From: Pseudarthrobacter sp. NamE2
Lineage (GTDB): Bacteria > Actinomycetota > Actinomycetes > Actinomycetales > Micrococcaceae
NCBI RefSeq assembly: GCF_005796205.1
Contig: NZ_VAHN01000004.1
Span: 186,001-250,000 of the forward strand
DNA: 64,000 nt
Direction: 5' to 3'
The notes under the pieces were generated by a model. It had not been told where the DNA came from. It made no database searches and saw nothing but the letters and a program-made list of their open reading frames with translations. Below, one piece after another: positions 31,224-40,546 of the stretch; position 1 is the first letter of the stretch, and every line of letters starts with the position of its first letter. The translations under genes and the position numbers were made by a program.

Positions 31224-31634
31224 TCAGCGCGCGCCGGCGGCATCCTGCAGCAGCCAGTCCACGGCTTCGCACTTGTCGGTGAAGAACCGGGTTGGGCAGG
31301 GATGGGTGTTCGGGCCGCGGAAGTCCGCGAGCACGCGGTCCACCGGGTTGCTGCCCAGCAGCGCGATCCGGGATGCGGCGCTTGGGTTGGAGAACGCGGC
31401 GCGGCCGGCGTGGCTGACGGTCTTCACTCCGGTCATTTCCACCAGCAGGGGCCGGCCCCTGCCGTGGCAGACATCGTTGACCAGCGCCATGGCGGCCTGG
31501 ATGTCCGCTTCCTCCAGGCCGACCCCGGGCTGCCAGAACAGGTACAGAATCCCGTCGCGGCGGAGATCCAGGGTTCCCTTGCCGCCGTCGATGATCAGGG
31601 TCTCCACGGACAGGAACTCTACCAACAGGACCAT
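31224..31634 (-). CDS. SpoIIAA/STAS-like small protein, paralogue 3
   Basis: The frame from the ATG at 31634 gives 136 residues; the ribosome site is weak, and a GTG about ten codons in is an alternative start. The family signature is clear: GTLDLRRDGILYLFW, PLLVEMTGV, IALLGSNPVDRVL, and TRFFTDKCEAVDWL near the end. It shares the LVEMTG block with the copy at 24938 and the IALLGS-PVD block with the copy at 17688. The function is unknown. It lies upstream of and divergent from the olefin genes, with about 140 bases between the two starts. Confidence 0.75.
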   Translation of the reverse strand: MVLLVEFLSVETLIIDGGKGTLDLRRDGILYLFWQPGVGLEEADIQAAMALVNDVCHGRGRPLLVEMTGVKTVSHAGRAAFSNPSAASRIALLGSNPVDRVLADFRGPNTHPCPTRFFTDKCEAVDWLLQDAAGAR

Positions 31635-31776
31635 TGCGGGGCGTCTTTAGGTGACGGTGCCGCGCGCCACGAGGTGCAGGAACTGCGTCCGTGAAAGCAT
31701 AGTTAAGCTTTCGGGCCGCCATTTATGGGTACGGGCACCGCATTGCAGTAGGACGGATACGGACAGGGGCTTGAAT

Positions 31777-32799
31777 TTGGCAGGGAATGCGACCTTCCGG
31801 CACATCAACGCCGGGCTGCTTTCGGTAAGCAGCGTCGAAGCTCCACGGATCGTCAGTTCCACCGAGTTCGACCGCAGGCTGGCTCCCACCCTGCGGCGGC
31901 TGAAGTTCCCGCCGCGGCTCCTGGAGCGCGTTGCGGGCATTACGCACCGCCGCTGGTGGGCGCCCGGAACATCCTTCGACGACGCCGCCATCGAGGCAGG
32001 TGCCAAGGCCCTGGCCGAGGCGGGCATCGAAGCATCCGAGGTCGGCCTGCTGATCAACACCTCGGTGACCCGGCGCAACCTGGAGCCGTCCGTCGCGGTG
32101 AGGATCCATCACGGACTCGGCCTGCCGACGTCGGCGATGAACTTTGACCTGGCCAACGCGTGCCTGGGGTTCGTGAACGGCCTGACCCTGGCGTCCAGCA
32201 TGATCGATTCCGGCCAGGTCAGGTATGCCATGATCGTCAACGGCGAGGATGCAGAGGCAACGCAGGAGGCCACGCTCGCCCGGCTGCAGCGGCCGGAGAC
32301 CACGCGCGAGGACTTCAACCGCGAGTTCGCCACGCTCACCCTGGGCTCCGGAGCCGCCGCCGCCGTCCTGGGCCCGGCGGACCAGCACCCCGGCTCGCAC
32401 CGGATTGTGGGCGGCGTGATGCGCGCCGGAACCGAACACCACGAGTTGTGCGTGGGCGGCATCGACGGCATGAACACGGACACCAAGGGACTGCTCGACG
32501 GCGGCCTGCAGCTCGTTCTCGACGCCTGGCATGAAGCGCAGCCGGAGTGGGACTGGGCGGCCATGGACCGCTATGTCACGCACCAGGTGAGCAACGCCTA
32601 CACCCAGGCGATCATCGACGCCATCAACCTGGATCCGGACAAGGTGCCCATCACGTTCCCGCACTGGGGCAACGTGGGTCCGGCGTCACTGCCCATGACG
32701 CTTGCCGCCGAAGCGCAGTCGCTGGAGGCCGGGGACCGCGTGCTGTGCATGGGCGTGGGCTCCGGGCTGAACACTGCCATGATGGAAATCGTTTGGTAG
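31777..32799 (+). CDS. oleA: Olefin biosynthesis thiolase-like enzyme OleA
   Basis: The most likely start is the TTG at 31777, with AGGGG seven bases upstream, giving 340 residues, the usual OleA length. The frame is open further upstream. The catalytic Cys lies in LANACLGFVNG, followed by the His of YVTHQVSNAY and the Asn of HWGNVGPASLP, the triad of FabH-type thiolases. OleA condenses two fatty acyl-CoA molecules head to head into a beta-keto acid, the first step of long-chain olefin synthesis. It overlaps the start of the oleBC fusion gene, in a three-gene operon. Confidence 0.92.
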   Translation: MAGNATFRHINAGLLSVSSVEAPRIVSSTEFDRRLAPTLRRLKFPPRLLERVAGITHRRWWAPGTSFDDAAIEAGAKALAEAGIEASEVGLLINTSVTRRNLEPSVAVRIHHGLGLPTSAMNFDLANACLGFVNGLTLASSMIDSGQVRYAMIVNGEDAEATQEATLARLQRPETTREDFNREFATLTLGSGAAAAVLGPADQHPGSHRIVGGVMRAGTEHHELCVGGIDGMNTDTKGLLDGGLQLVLDAWHEAQPEWDWAAMDRYVTHQVSNAYTQAIIDAINLDPDKVPITFPHWGNVGPASLPMTLAAEAQSLEAGDRVLCMGVGSGLNTAMMEIVW

Positions 32800-35459
32800 C
32801 CGCTGGCTGGCCCGGAGTGGACCCGGAGTGGTCCCGCACGGTGGATGTGCTGTCCACGTCCGGCACAGACCAGCCGGGAACCGTCCGCCGCTGGCATCTG
32901 CTGGACAACGGCGACCAGCTGTCCCGCCTCGACCTTACCCCGGCCAGCACCCTCCTCTGCGTCCACGGCAACCCCACCTGGTCCTACCTGTGGCGGACCC
33001 TGCTGGCGGCGGGATCAGATCCGGCCCATCCGTGGCGCGTGATTGCGGCGGACCAGCTGGATATGGGCTACTCCGAGCGGACCGGGACGTTCCGGCGGCT
33101 GGCGGACCGGATCAGCGACCTCGGCGACCTTACGGAAGCACTGGGCCTGGAGGGGCCCGTTGTGACGGTGGGCCATGACTGGGGCGGGGTCATCAGCCTT
33201 GGCTGGGCGCTGGCGCACCCGCAGCAGCTCGCCGGCGTCGTGCTGACCAACACGGCCGTTCACCAGCCCTCCGGCTCCGTGATTCCGCCCGCTTTGCAGC
33301 TTGCCCTGCACCCCGCCGTGCACAAGTGGGGCACCACGACGTCGGACGCCTTCCTCCGCGTGACGCACGCACTGGCGCACCCGCCGCTGCCCTCGGACGT
33401 CCGCAAGGCGTACATGGCCCCGTACCGGGGTGCGCACCGCAGAGGCGGGGTGGGGAACTTTGTTGCCGACATCCCCGTGGACGCGTCGCACCCCAGCTTT
33501 GCCGCGCTCACCGGCGTGGCCGAAGGGCTGCGCGGGCTGACGGTCCCGGCGCTGATGCTCTGGGGACCCCGCGATCCGATTTTTTCCGACCGGTACCTCA
33601 AGGACCTTCTCAGCCGGCTGCCGCACGCGGACGTGCACCGGTTCGAGGGCGCCGGGCACCTCGTGGCGGAGGATCGGGACATCGCGGCGCCGGTTTTCCA
33701 GTGGCTTGCCGAACTCTTGACCGAGAGCACACCTGCTTCGGACGGCCAGCGTTCGGAGGGAGTCAGCGAACCAACCAACTTCCGCCCGCTGTGGGACCTG
33801 TTGGAACAACAGGCCGCAGGCCCCGGCGGAGCAGAAACCGCCGTCGCGGAGATGGCGCCGGACGGCACCGTTGCCCGCTCGCTCAGCTGGCAGCAGCTGG
33901 ACAGGAACATCCGGGACCTCGCCGCCGGACTCGGCGAAACCGGAGTAAAAAAAGGCAGCCGCGTGAGCCTGATGGTTCCGCCCGGCGTGGACCTGACAGT
34001 GGCGCTCTATGCCTGCCTGCGGCTGGGTGCCGTGGTGGTGGTGGCCGACGCCGGGCTGGGAACCAAGGGCCTGAGCCGCGCCGTGAAGGGGGCCACCCCT
34101 GACTTCCTTATCGGCATTGACAAAGCCCTCGCCGCCGCTTCGGTGCTCGGCTGGCCCGGACGGCGGATCAGCGTGCGGGACCTCGCGGCCGCCCGCCGCC
34201 GCGCATTGGGCGTGGAAACCTCCCTCGCAGCCCTCGCCCGGCAGGGTCAAGGCGCAAGCCAGGAACCGCCGTCGTACGCTCCTGGTCCGGACGCCCCGGC
34301 CGCCGTGCTGTTCACCTCCGGGTCCACCGGCCCGGCAAAGGGCGTGCTCTACACGCACCGGCAGCTGGCCGCCATGCGGGACACCGTGGCCGAGACGTTC
34401 GGGATCCGTCCCGGAGCCAGGCTCGTGGCGGGTTTCGCCCCGTTCGCCCTGCTGGGACCGGCGCTTGGAGCGGTGTCGGTGACGCCGGACATGGATGTCA
34501 CCGCGCCCCGCACACTCACGGCCCGGGCGCTTGCGGACGCCGCCGCGGCCATCGACGCCACCGTTGTCTTCGCGTCGCCGGCGGCCCTCCGGAATGTCCT
34601 GGCCACCCGGGACAGCCTCAGCCGGGCAGGGCAGCAGGCGCTGGGGAAAGTGGAACTGCTCCTGTCGGCCGGCGCGCCCGTCCCGGAACCGCTGCTGGCG
34701 GAGGTGCAGCGGTTGCTGCCGCAGGCGTCGCTGCACACGCCGTACGGGATGACGGAGGCCCTGCCGGTCACGGACATCAGCCTCGAACAGATCCAGGCCG
34801 CCGACGCCGATGCTGCCGCCGGCACCGTGCCGGGCGCCGGCAACGGGGTGTGTGTGGGAAGGCCCGTGCACGGGGCGCGGGTGGCCGCGGTCCCGCTGGC
34901 GGCGGACGGCACCGCGCCGGGTTCGCAGCCCGTGACGGACGCCGGCGTGACCGGGGAAATCCTGGTCAGCGCGCCGCACGTGAAGGAGGCCTACGACAGG
35001 CTCTGGCTGACGCAGGCAGAGAGCGCGGGCATCCCCGGTTGGCACCGCACCGGAGACGTGGGCCATTTCGATGCCGCCGGCCGGCTCTGGGTGGAGGGCC
35101 GCCTTGCCCACGTGGTGACGGCGCCCGCTGCCGCGGTGACGCCTGTGGCCGCGGAGCAGGCGATCGAACGCCTGGACTCCGTCCGGCTGGCCGCGATCAC
35201 CGGGGTGGGGCCGGCGGGCACCCAGGCGGTGGTCGCCGTCGTCGAGACTGTGCCTCCCGTTCGTAAGGCGGGACCGGCCGAACCACAACTCGCCGGACAG
35301 GTCCGTCGCGCCGCCCGGGACGCCGGCGTGGACGTGTCCGCCGTGCTGGCAGTCCCCGCGCAGCCCACCGACATCCGGCACAACGCCAAGATCGACAGGA
35401 CCCGCCTCTCCCGCTGGGCCACGCGGGTGCTGGCAGGCGGCCGGCCGGGCACGCCATGA
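32793..35459 (+). CDS. oleBC: Fused OleB beta-lactone decarboxylase and OleC beta-lactone synthetase
   Basis: I take the TTG at 32793, overlapping the oleA stop, giving 888 residues; a GTG at 32817 is an alternative. Residues 1-320 are an alpha/beta hydrolase of the haloalkane-dehalogenase type: VHGNPTWSYLW, the nucleophile Asp in GHDWGG near 127-132, LWGPRDPIF and the His in EGAGHLVAED. Residues 330-880 are an acyl-adenylate enzyme with LFTSGSTGPAKGVLYTH near 505-521 and HTPYGMTEALP. OleC cyclises the beta-hydroxy acid to a beta-lactone with ATP and OleB removes CO2 to give a cis-olefin. The fusion is the form known from Micrococcus. Confidence 0.92.
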   Translation: MVAAGWPGVDPEWSRTVDVLSTSGTDQPGTVRRWHLLDNGDQLSRLDLTPASTLLCVHGNPTWSYLWRTLLAAGSDPAHPWRVIAADQLDMGYSERTGTFRRLADRISDLGDLTEALGLEGPVVTVGHDWGGVISLGWALAHPQQLAGVVLTNTAVHQPSGSVIPPALQLALHPAVHKWGTTTSDAFLRVTHALAHPPLPSDVRKAYMAPYRGAHRRGGVGNFVADIPVDASHPSFAALTGVAEGLRGLTVPALMLWGPRDPIFSDRYLKDLLSRLPHADVHRFEGAGHLVAEDRDIAAPVFQWLAELLTESTPASDGQRSEGVSEPTNFRPLWDLLEQQAAGPGGAETAVAEMAPDGTVARSLSWQQLDRNIRDLAAGLGETGVKKGSRVSLMVPPGVDLTVALYACLRLGAVVVVADAGLGTKGLSRAVKGATPDFLIGIDKALAAASVLGWPGRRISVRDLAAARRRALGVETSLAALARQGQGASQEPPSYAPGPDAPAAVLFTSGSTGPAKGVLYTHRQLAAMRDTVAETFGIRPGARLVAGFAPFALLGPALGAVSVTPDMDVTAPRTLTARALADAAAAIDATVVFASPAALRNVLATRDSLSRAGQQALGKVELLLSAGAPVPEPLLAEVQRLLPQASLHTPYGMTEALPVTDISLEQIQAADADAAAGTVPGAGNGVCVGRPVHGARVAAVPLAADGTAPGSQPVTDAGVTGEILVSAPHVKEAYDRLWLTQAESAGIPGWHRTGDVGHFDAAGRLWVEGRLAHVVTAPAAAVTPVAAEQAIERLDSVRLAAITGVGPAGTQAVVAVVETVPPVRKAGPAEPQLAGQVRRAARDAGVDVSAVLAVPAQPTDIRHNAKIDRTRLSRWATRVLAGGRPGTP

Positions 35460-36436
35460 GGGTCCTGGTCACCGGCGCGAGCGGCATGCTCGGGCGGGAA
35501 GTGGCGCGGCTGCTGGTGCGCCAGGGCCATGACGTGACAACGTTCCAGCGCCGGCCCGCAGGGGTCGACGGCGCCGCGGACGTTTGCGGGTCCGTCACGG
35601 ATGACCGGGCGGTACAGGAAGCCGTCCGTGGCGCCGAGGGCGTCATCCATTTGGCCGCGAAGGTCTCGTTCACGGGCCGGGCCGCGGAGTTCGACGAGGT
35701 GAACGTCCAGGGTACCCGCCGGCTGCTCCAGGCCGCCCGCGCGGCCGGGGTCCGGGACCTGGTGTTCGTGTCCTCGCCGTCCGTGGCCAATTCCGGTGCC
35801 GCCATCGCGGGGCTGGGCGCGGAGCCGGCGGACCCGGAACATGCCCACGGGGACTACTCCCGCACCAAGGCGGAGGCTGAACTGCTGGCGCTGGCAGCCG
35901 ATGCCCCGGAGTTCCGGGTGGCGGCGGTGCGCCCGCACATCGTCTGGGGTCCGGGCGATACGCAGCTGGTGGAACGGGTCCTGGACCGCGCCCGCCGCGG
36001 CCGCCTGCCGCTGCTCGACGCCGGCGCGGCCCTGATCGACACCACCTACATCGACAACGCCGCGTCGGCGATCGCCAGGGCGCTGTTCCGGATGGACCAC
36101 ATCCATGGCCGGGCCCTGGTGGTGACCAACGGCGAGCCCCGGCCGGTGGGGGAGCTGCTCGCTGGCATCTGCGCCGCGGGCGGTGTCCCTGCGCCGCGGT
36201 GGGCTGTGCCGGGTGTGATGGCGCGGGCGGCCGGGGCGGTGGTGGAAAAGGCCTGGACCTGGGCCGGACGCACCGAAGAGCCGCCAATGACCAGGTTCCT
36301 CGCCGAGCAGCTGTCCACCGCGCACTGGTTCGACCAGCGCCAGACCCGCGAGCTCCTGGACTGGACGCCCGCCGTCTCGTTGGACGAGGGCCTGGCGCGG
36401 CTGGCGGAGCACTACGGGGGCGAGCCGCCGGCCTGA
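35456..36436 (+). CDS. oleD: OleD 2-alkyl-3-oxoalkanoate reductase
   Basis: The ATG at 35456 overlaps the oleBC stop by 4 bases. The 326-residue protein is an extended short-chain reductase: MRVLVTGASGMLGREVA holds the nucleotide motif, VFVSSPSVANSG supplies the Ser and YSRTKAEAE the Tyr and Lys. It reduces the OleA product to the beta-hydroxy acid that OleC uses, with NADPH. Together oleA, oleBC and oleD make a complete olefin pathway in three genes on one transcript. The gene ends 248 bases before an opposing membrane protein gene, and that gap shows nothing I can support. Confidence 0.92.
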   Translation: MRVLVTGASGMLGREVARLLVRQGHDVTTFQRRPAGVDGAADVCGSVTDDRAVQEAVRGAEGVIHLAAKVSFTGRAAEFDEVNVQGTRRLLQAARAAGVRDLVFVSSPSVANSGAAIAGLGAEPADPEHAHGDYSRTKAEAELLALAADAPEFRVAAVRPHIVWGPGDTQLVERVLDRARRGRLPLLDAGAALIDTTYIDNAASAIARALFRMDHIHGRALVVTNGEPRPVGELLAGICAAGGVPAPRWAVPGVMARAAGAVVEKAWTWAGRTEEPPMTRFLAEQLSTAHWFDQRQTRELLDWTPAVSLDEGLARLAEHYGGEPPA

Positions 36437-36684
36437 GTTTTCGCTGCGCAGATTCCCTGGCGCTCCCCGGATACGGGCGCGTCAGAGAACGTGCGCGTCA
36501 CCGGCGAATTTGCGCCTCGGGAACGGCAGAAAACGTACGACGGCGGCTCGCGCCGGTGCGCCGCTAGCTCACTGCCGGCCAACTTCCTGCGGCGAAACCG
36601 TATCGCGGAACTCTTCGGCGACAAGCTCTCACCGGGTCCGGGTCGGCATCAAAGCTCACCACGATGCGACTGTTACCGAAGTGC

Positions 36685-37500
36685 TCAGTCTCCTGGCTGT
36701 TCGACCGCTCCCGAATCCGAGAGGACCTCCGGCTCCGAATTTTTTCCGGTTTCGGGGGCTGGCTCCTGGCTTTGGTCGCTTTCGGATGTGATGTCCGACG
36801 GGGTGTCGCTGGTTTCGTTCGCCGCTGGTTGTTCAGTTACAAGCGGGCTGCTGTCGCCGCCATTGGGGGTGCTGTTCGACGCCGTGTCATCGTCTGCGGT
36901 AATGCCTCCCTCAACCTGCGTTGGCACCTGCCCCTCGTTGTCAGACGAGTTGTCTGCCTCGCCGGAGTTGGTCGGAGTGCCGGTCAGTGCTTTACCCAGC
37001 GTTGTCGTGTGCTTGGCGGCCCCGTCGTCGATGCTGGACGTTGCCGAGACAAGGCTGGAGATGGGCTGATTGGTTCCGAATTCCACAGCAGTGAGCCCGA
37101 CCATCGCGAGCACGAACGCCGCGGCGCTGACGGCCCCGAGCTTGATCCAGGTCCTGGTCGTGAAACGTTGACCCGCAGGCTCCCGTTGGAAGTTATAGCT
37201 CGCAGGCGCAGCGTCGGCGGCCGTAAAGTCGCCGTCGTCGGGCAGCGTGCGGTTCCTGTTTCGCTGAGGCATCTTGGTGAGTGCCATGGTGGCGGCAGAA
37301 CTGAGTGTTCGGGCGTAGAGAGCGGCACCCACGGTCGCGATTATGGAGCCGAGTGCTGCACCAATAAGTGTTCCCGCAACACCCAGGAAGGATCCCACAA
37401 AGGCGGAGGTCACTGCGGCTAAAGCCGAGCCAATAGTTTGGGTGCCGCTTAGTCCAAGGAACTGTTTCGGCTTGTCATCGGTAACGGAGTCGGCAGGCAT
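36685..37500 (-). CDS. Membrane protein with acidic disordered tail, function unknown
   Basis: The ATG at 37500 gives 271 residues (a GTG at 37512 adds four). After about 25 polar residues comes a long hydrophobic stretch rich in Gly and Ala (residues 23-63, LGVAGTLIGAALGSIIATVG), which could be one or two helices. A basic stretch, PQRNRNR, follows, and a clear transmembrane helix lies around residues 115-137 (KLGAVSAAAFVLAMVGLTAV). The last 130 residues are Ser, Thr, Glu, Asp and Pro rich with no predicted fold. GC is lower than in the neighbouring ole and paa genes, hinting at a different origin. I recognise no family. The ribosome site is weak. Confidence 0.6.
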   Translation of the reverse strand: MPADSVTDDKPKQFLGLSGTQTIGSALAAVTSAFVGSFLGVAGTLIGAALGSIIATVGAALYARTLSSAATMALTKMPQRNRNRTLPDDGDFTAADAAPASYNFQREPAGQRFTTRTWIKLGAVSAAAFVLAMVGLTAVEFGTNQPISSLVSATSSIDDGAAKHTTTLGKALTGTPTNSGEADNSSDNEGQVPTQVEGGITADDDTASNSTPNGGDSSPLVTEQPAANETSDTPSDITSESDQSQEPAPETGKNSEPEVLSDSGAVEQPGD

Positions 37501-37651
37501 AAACACACACACTTCAGTCGGAAAAGGTTACGAACAGATAACGATACTAGCAGTGGTGGGTTCCTAACCCTTGGCTGGTCCGCAGTTAGCAAGGCCAGCT
37601 CGTCGCGGGGGGAGGGCGCTTGACGGTGCTGCGGGCTTTTGCATATCCTGA

Positions 37652-37664
37652 ACGAACGGTCGGT
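37652..37664. promoter_or_regulatory. Candidate PaaR/TetR operator before paaA
   Basis: ACGAACGGTCGGT at 37652-37664 is a near-palindrome of the ACNNAC-G-GTNNGT type. TetR-family regulators of phenylacetate genes bind sites of this kind. It lies about 45 bases upstream of the paaA start, where a repressor would block transcription. No regulator gene is in the window. Confidence 0.5.
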
Positions 37665-37708
37665 AAATAATTCCGCACGTCCCAGAAGGTCATTGCATAG
37701 GAGCAACC

Positions 37709-38715
<1,007 letters not shown>

Positions 38716-38719
<4 letters not shown>

Positions 38720-39156
38720 GTCCCCACGGCAACCCGGAAGAGCCGGCCAGTTCGGCAGCAGAGATCAAGCGTGAAGCGCCGAAGGTTTCCACAGGCTCAA
38801 CCAACGATTCGGTGATTGAGCCTGTCGAAATCAAGAGCTCAACCACCGAGGTTTCGACAAGCTCAACCACCGGTAGAAGCGGTTGGGGGCTGTGGGAGGT
38901 TTTTGTCCGGTCGAGCCGCGGGTTGAGCCACGTCCACGCCGGATCTCTGCATGCACCGGATGCCGCCATGGCCCTCCGTAATGCCCGTGACCTCTACACC
39001 CGCCGGAACGAGGGCGTCTCCATTTGGGTCGTCCCCGCAGAGGCCATCGCCGCCAGCGACCCCGACGCCAAGGGCTCCTTCTTCGAGTCGCCCCAGGGCA
39101 AGGACTACCGGCACGCCACGTACTACACCAAGAGCGAAGGGGTAAAGCACCTGTGA
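38716..39156 (+). CDS. paaB: Phenylacetyl-CoA epoxidase subunit PaaB with repeat-derived N-terminal insertion
   Basis: The ATG at 38716 overlaps paaA. The 146-residue product is longer than the usual 95-115 residues. Residues 57-146 are standard Paa[32 protein letters not shown] and [15 protein letters not shown]. Residues 1-23 look native ([12 protein letters not shown]). Between them, residues about 24-55 are Ser and Thr rich and are encoded by REP-like repeats at 38784-38872. PaaB bridges the PaaAC complex and aids its assembly. The insert lies ahead of the conserved fold, so the subunit may still work. It overlaps paaC by 4 bases. Confidence 0.9.
38784..38872. repeat. REP-like inverted and direct repeats inside paaB
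   Basis: GGTTTCCACAGGCTCAACC (38784-38802) faces an inverted copy, ATTGAGCCTGTCGAAATC (38815-38832), forming a hairpin. A direct copy follows, GGTTTCGACAAGCTCAACC (38850-38868), with a partial unit between (GCTCAACCACC, 38836-38846). The core GTTTCGACA-GCTCAACC is an intergenic repeat I recall as common in Arthrobacter. Here it is translated in frame. Confidence 0.75.
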
Positions 39157-40013
39157 GCGAAGCCAACGCCAGCGCCACCCGCATCACCCCCGGCAACGCG
39201 CTCCGCCCGGAGGATATCGCGCTCGAGGTCCGCACCGGCCTGGCCAAACCGTCGGAGGACATCGCCGAGTACGCCCTGCGCCTGGGCGACGACGCCCTGA
39301 TCCTCGCCCAGCGCCTGGGCCACTGGATTTCCCGCGCGCCGGAGCTGGAGGAGGACATCGCCCTGGGCAACATCGCCCTGGACCAGCTGGGCCACGCCCG
39401 CAGCTTCCTCACCTACGCCGGCGGCGCTATGTCCAATGAAGACGGCACGGCCAAGACCGAGGACGACCTGGCCTACTTCCGCCGCGAGCACGAGTTCCGC
39501 AGCGTCCAGCTGTTCGAGCAGCCCAACGGCGACTTCGCGGTGACCATCGCCCGGCAGTTCATCGTGAGCTACTACCAGTTCGAGCTTTACCGCCGCCTCA
39601 CCGAATCCACGGACCCCACCCTGGCCGCCATCGCCGCCAAGGCCGTGAAGGAAGTGGACTACCACCGGGACCACAGCGCCCAGTGGGTCCTGCGCCTGGC
39701 CGGTGGCACCGAAGAGTCAAGAACAAGAATGATTCACGCCCTGCGGCTGATGTGGCCGTATGTCGAGGAGCTCTTCCGCGACGATGACCTGGTGATGCGC
39801 CTCGCGGAGGCGGGTGCCGCCGTCGTACCTTCCTCGCTGCGGGGAGACTTCGACAGGCTGACCGGCGAAGTCCTCAGAGAAGCCGAACTCGAGGTGCCGG
39901 ACGTCCCGCCCGCACCCGGCGGCGGCCGGCAGGGCAGGCACTCGGAACACCTGGGCTACATCCTCGCCGAAATGCAGGTGCTGGCCCGCGAACATCCCGG
40001 AGCAACCTGGTGA
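39153..40013 (+). CDS. paaC: Phenylacetyl-CoA epoxidase structural subunit PaaC
   Basis: The GTG at 39153 overlaps the paaB stop (GTGA) and gives 286 residues. The protein has the ferritin-like fold without a full diiron site: YALRLGDDALILAQRLG, LGNIALDQLGHARSF, AVTIARQFIVSYYQFELY and KEVDYHRDHSAQW. It is the structural partner of PaaA. The end is poorly conserved and includes PPAPGGGRQGR. It is followed by paaD with another 4-base overlap. Confidence 0.96.
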   Translation: MSEANASATRITPGNALRPEDIALEVRTGLAKPSEDIAEYALRLGDDALILAQRLGHWISRAPELEEDIALGNIALDQLGHARSFLTYAGGAMSNEDGTAKTEDDLAYFRREHEFRSVQLFEQPNGDFAVTIARQFIVSYYQFELYRRLTESTDPTLAAIAAKAVKEVDYHRDHSAQWVLRLAGGTEESRTRMIHALRLMWPYVEELFRDDDLVMRLAEAGAAVVPSSLRGDFDRLTGEVLREAELEVPDVPPAPGGGRQGRHSEHLGYILAEMQVLAREHPGATW

Positions 40014-40537
40014 CACCCACGTACATCTCGGACTTTGAAACCCGGACCCGGACGCCAAAGCAAAAGGCGTGGGACATCGCCGCCACCGTGTGCGATCCCG
40101 AGATTCCGGTGCTCACCATCGCAGACCTGGGCATCCTGCGGGACGTCCAGGTGGGACCGGACCAAGGAATCACGGTCACCATCACCCCCACGTACTCGGG
40201 CTGCCCGGCCATGGACGCCATCCGGGACGACCTCAAGGCAGCCTTCGCCAAGGAGGGGTACACGGACGTGCAGGTGGACCTGGTCCTCGCCCCGGCCTGG
40301 ACCACGGACTGGATGACGGCCGAGGGCAAAGCCAAGCTGGAGGAGTACGGGATCGCATCGCCGACCGGCTTGGCCACAGCAAACAGGGGCCCCGTCAAGC
40401 TGAAGATGGCCGTCAAGTGCCCGCAGTGCTCCAGCCTGAACACCAAAGAGCTCACCCGCTTCGGTTCCACCTCCTGCAAGGCCCTGTATGTGTGCCAGGA
40501 CTGCAGGGAACCGTTCGACTACTTCAAGGTCCTGTAA
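40010..40537 (+). CDS. paaD: Phenylacetate assembly protein PaaD (DUF59)
   Basis: The GTG at 40010 overlaps paaC. The 175-residue protein begins with the DUF59 (SUF-type) domain: AATVCDPEIPVLTIADLG and TPTYSGCPAMDAI. It ends with a rubredoxin-like zinc motif, KCPQCSSLNTKELTRFG followed by CKALYVCQDCREPF, with four paired Cys. PaaD is thought to help load iron or iron-sulfur centres of the epoxidase. It lies nine bases before paaE. Confidence 0.95.
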   Translation: MTPTYISDFETRTRTPKQKAWDIAATVCDPEIPVLTIADLGILRDVQVGPDQGITVTITPTYSGCPAMDAIRDDLKAAFAKEGYTDVQVDLVLAPAWTTDWMTAEGKAKLEEYGIASPTGLATANRGPVKLKMAVKCPQCSSLNTKELTRFGSTSCKALYVCQDCREPFDYFKVL

Positions 40538-40546
40538 GGAAGCCCC

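Noticed and set aside
33015..35381. A 788-codon minus-strand open frame
   Set aside because: It is antisense to the well-supported oleBC gene and has no recognisable motif.
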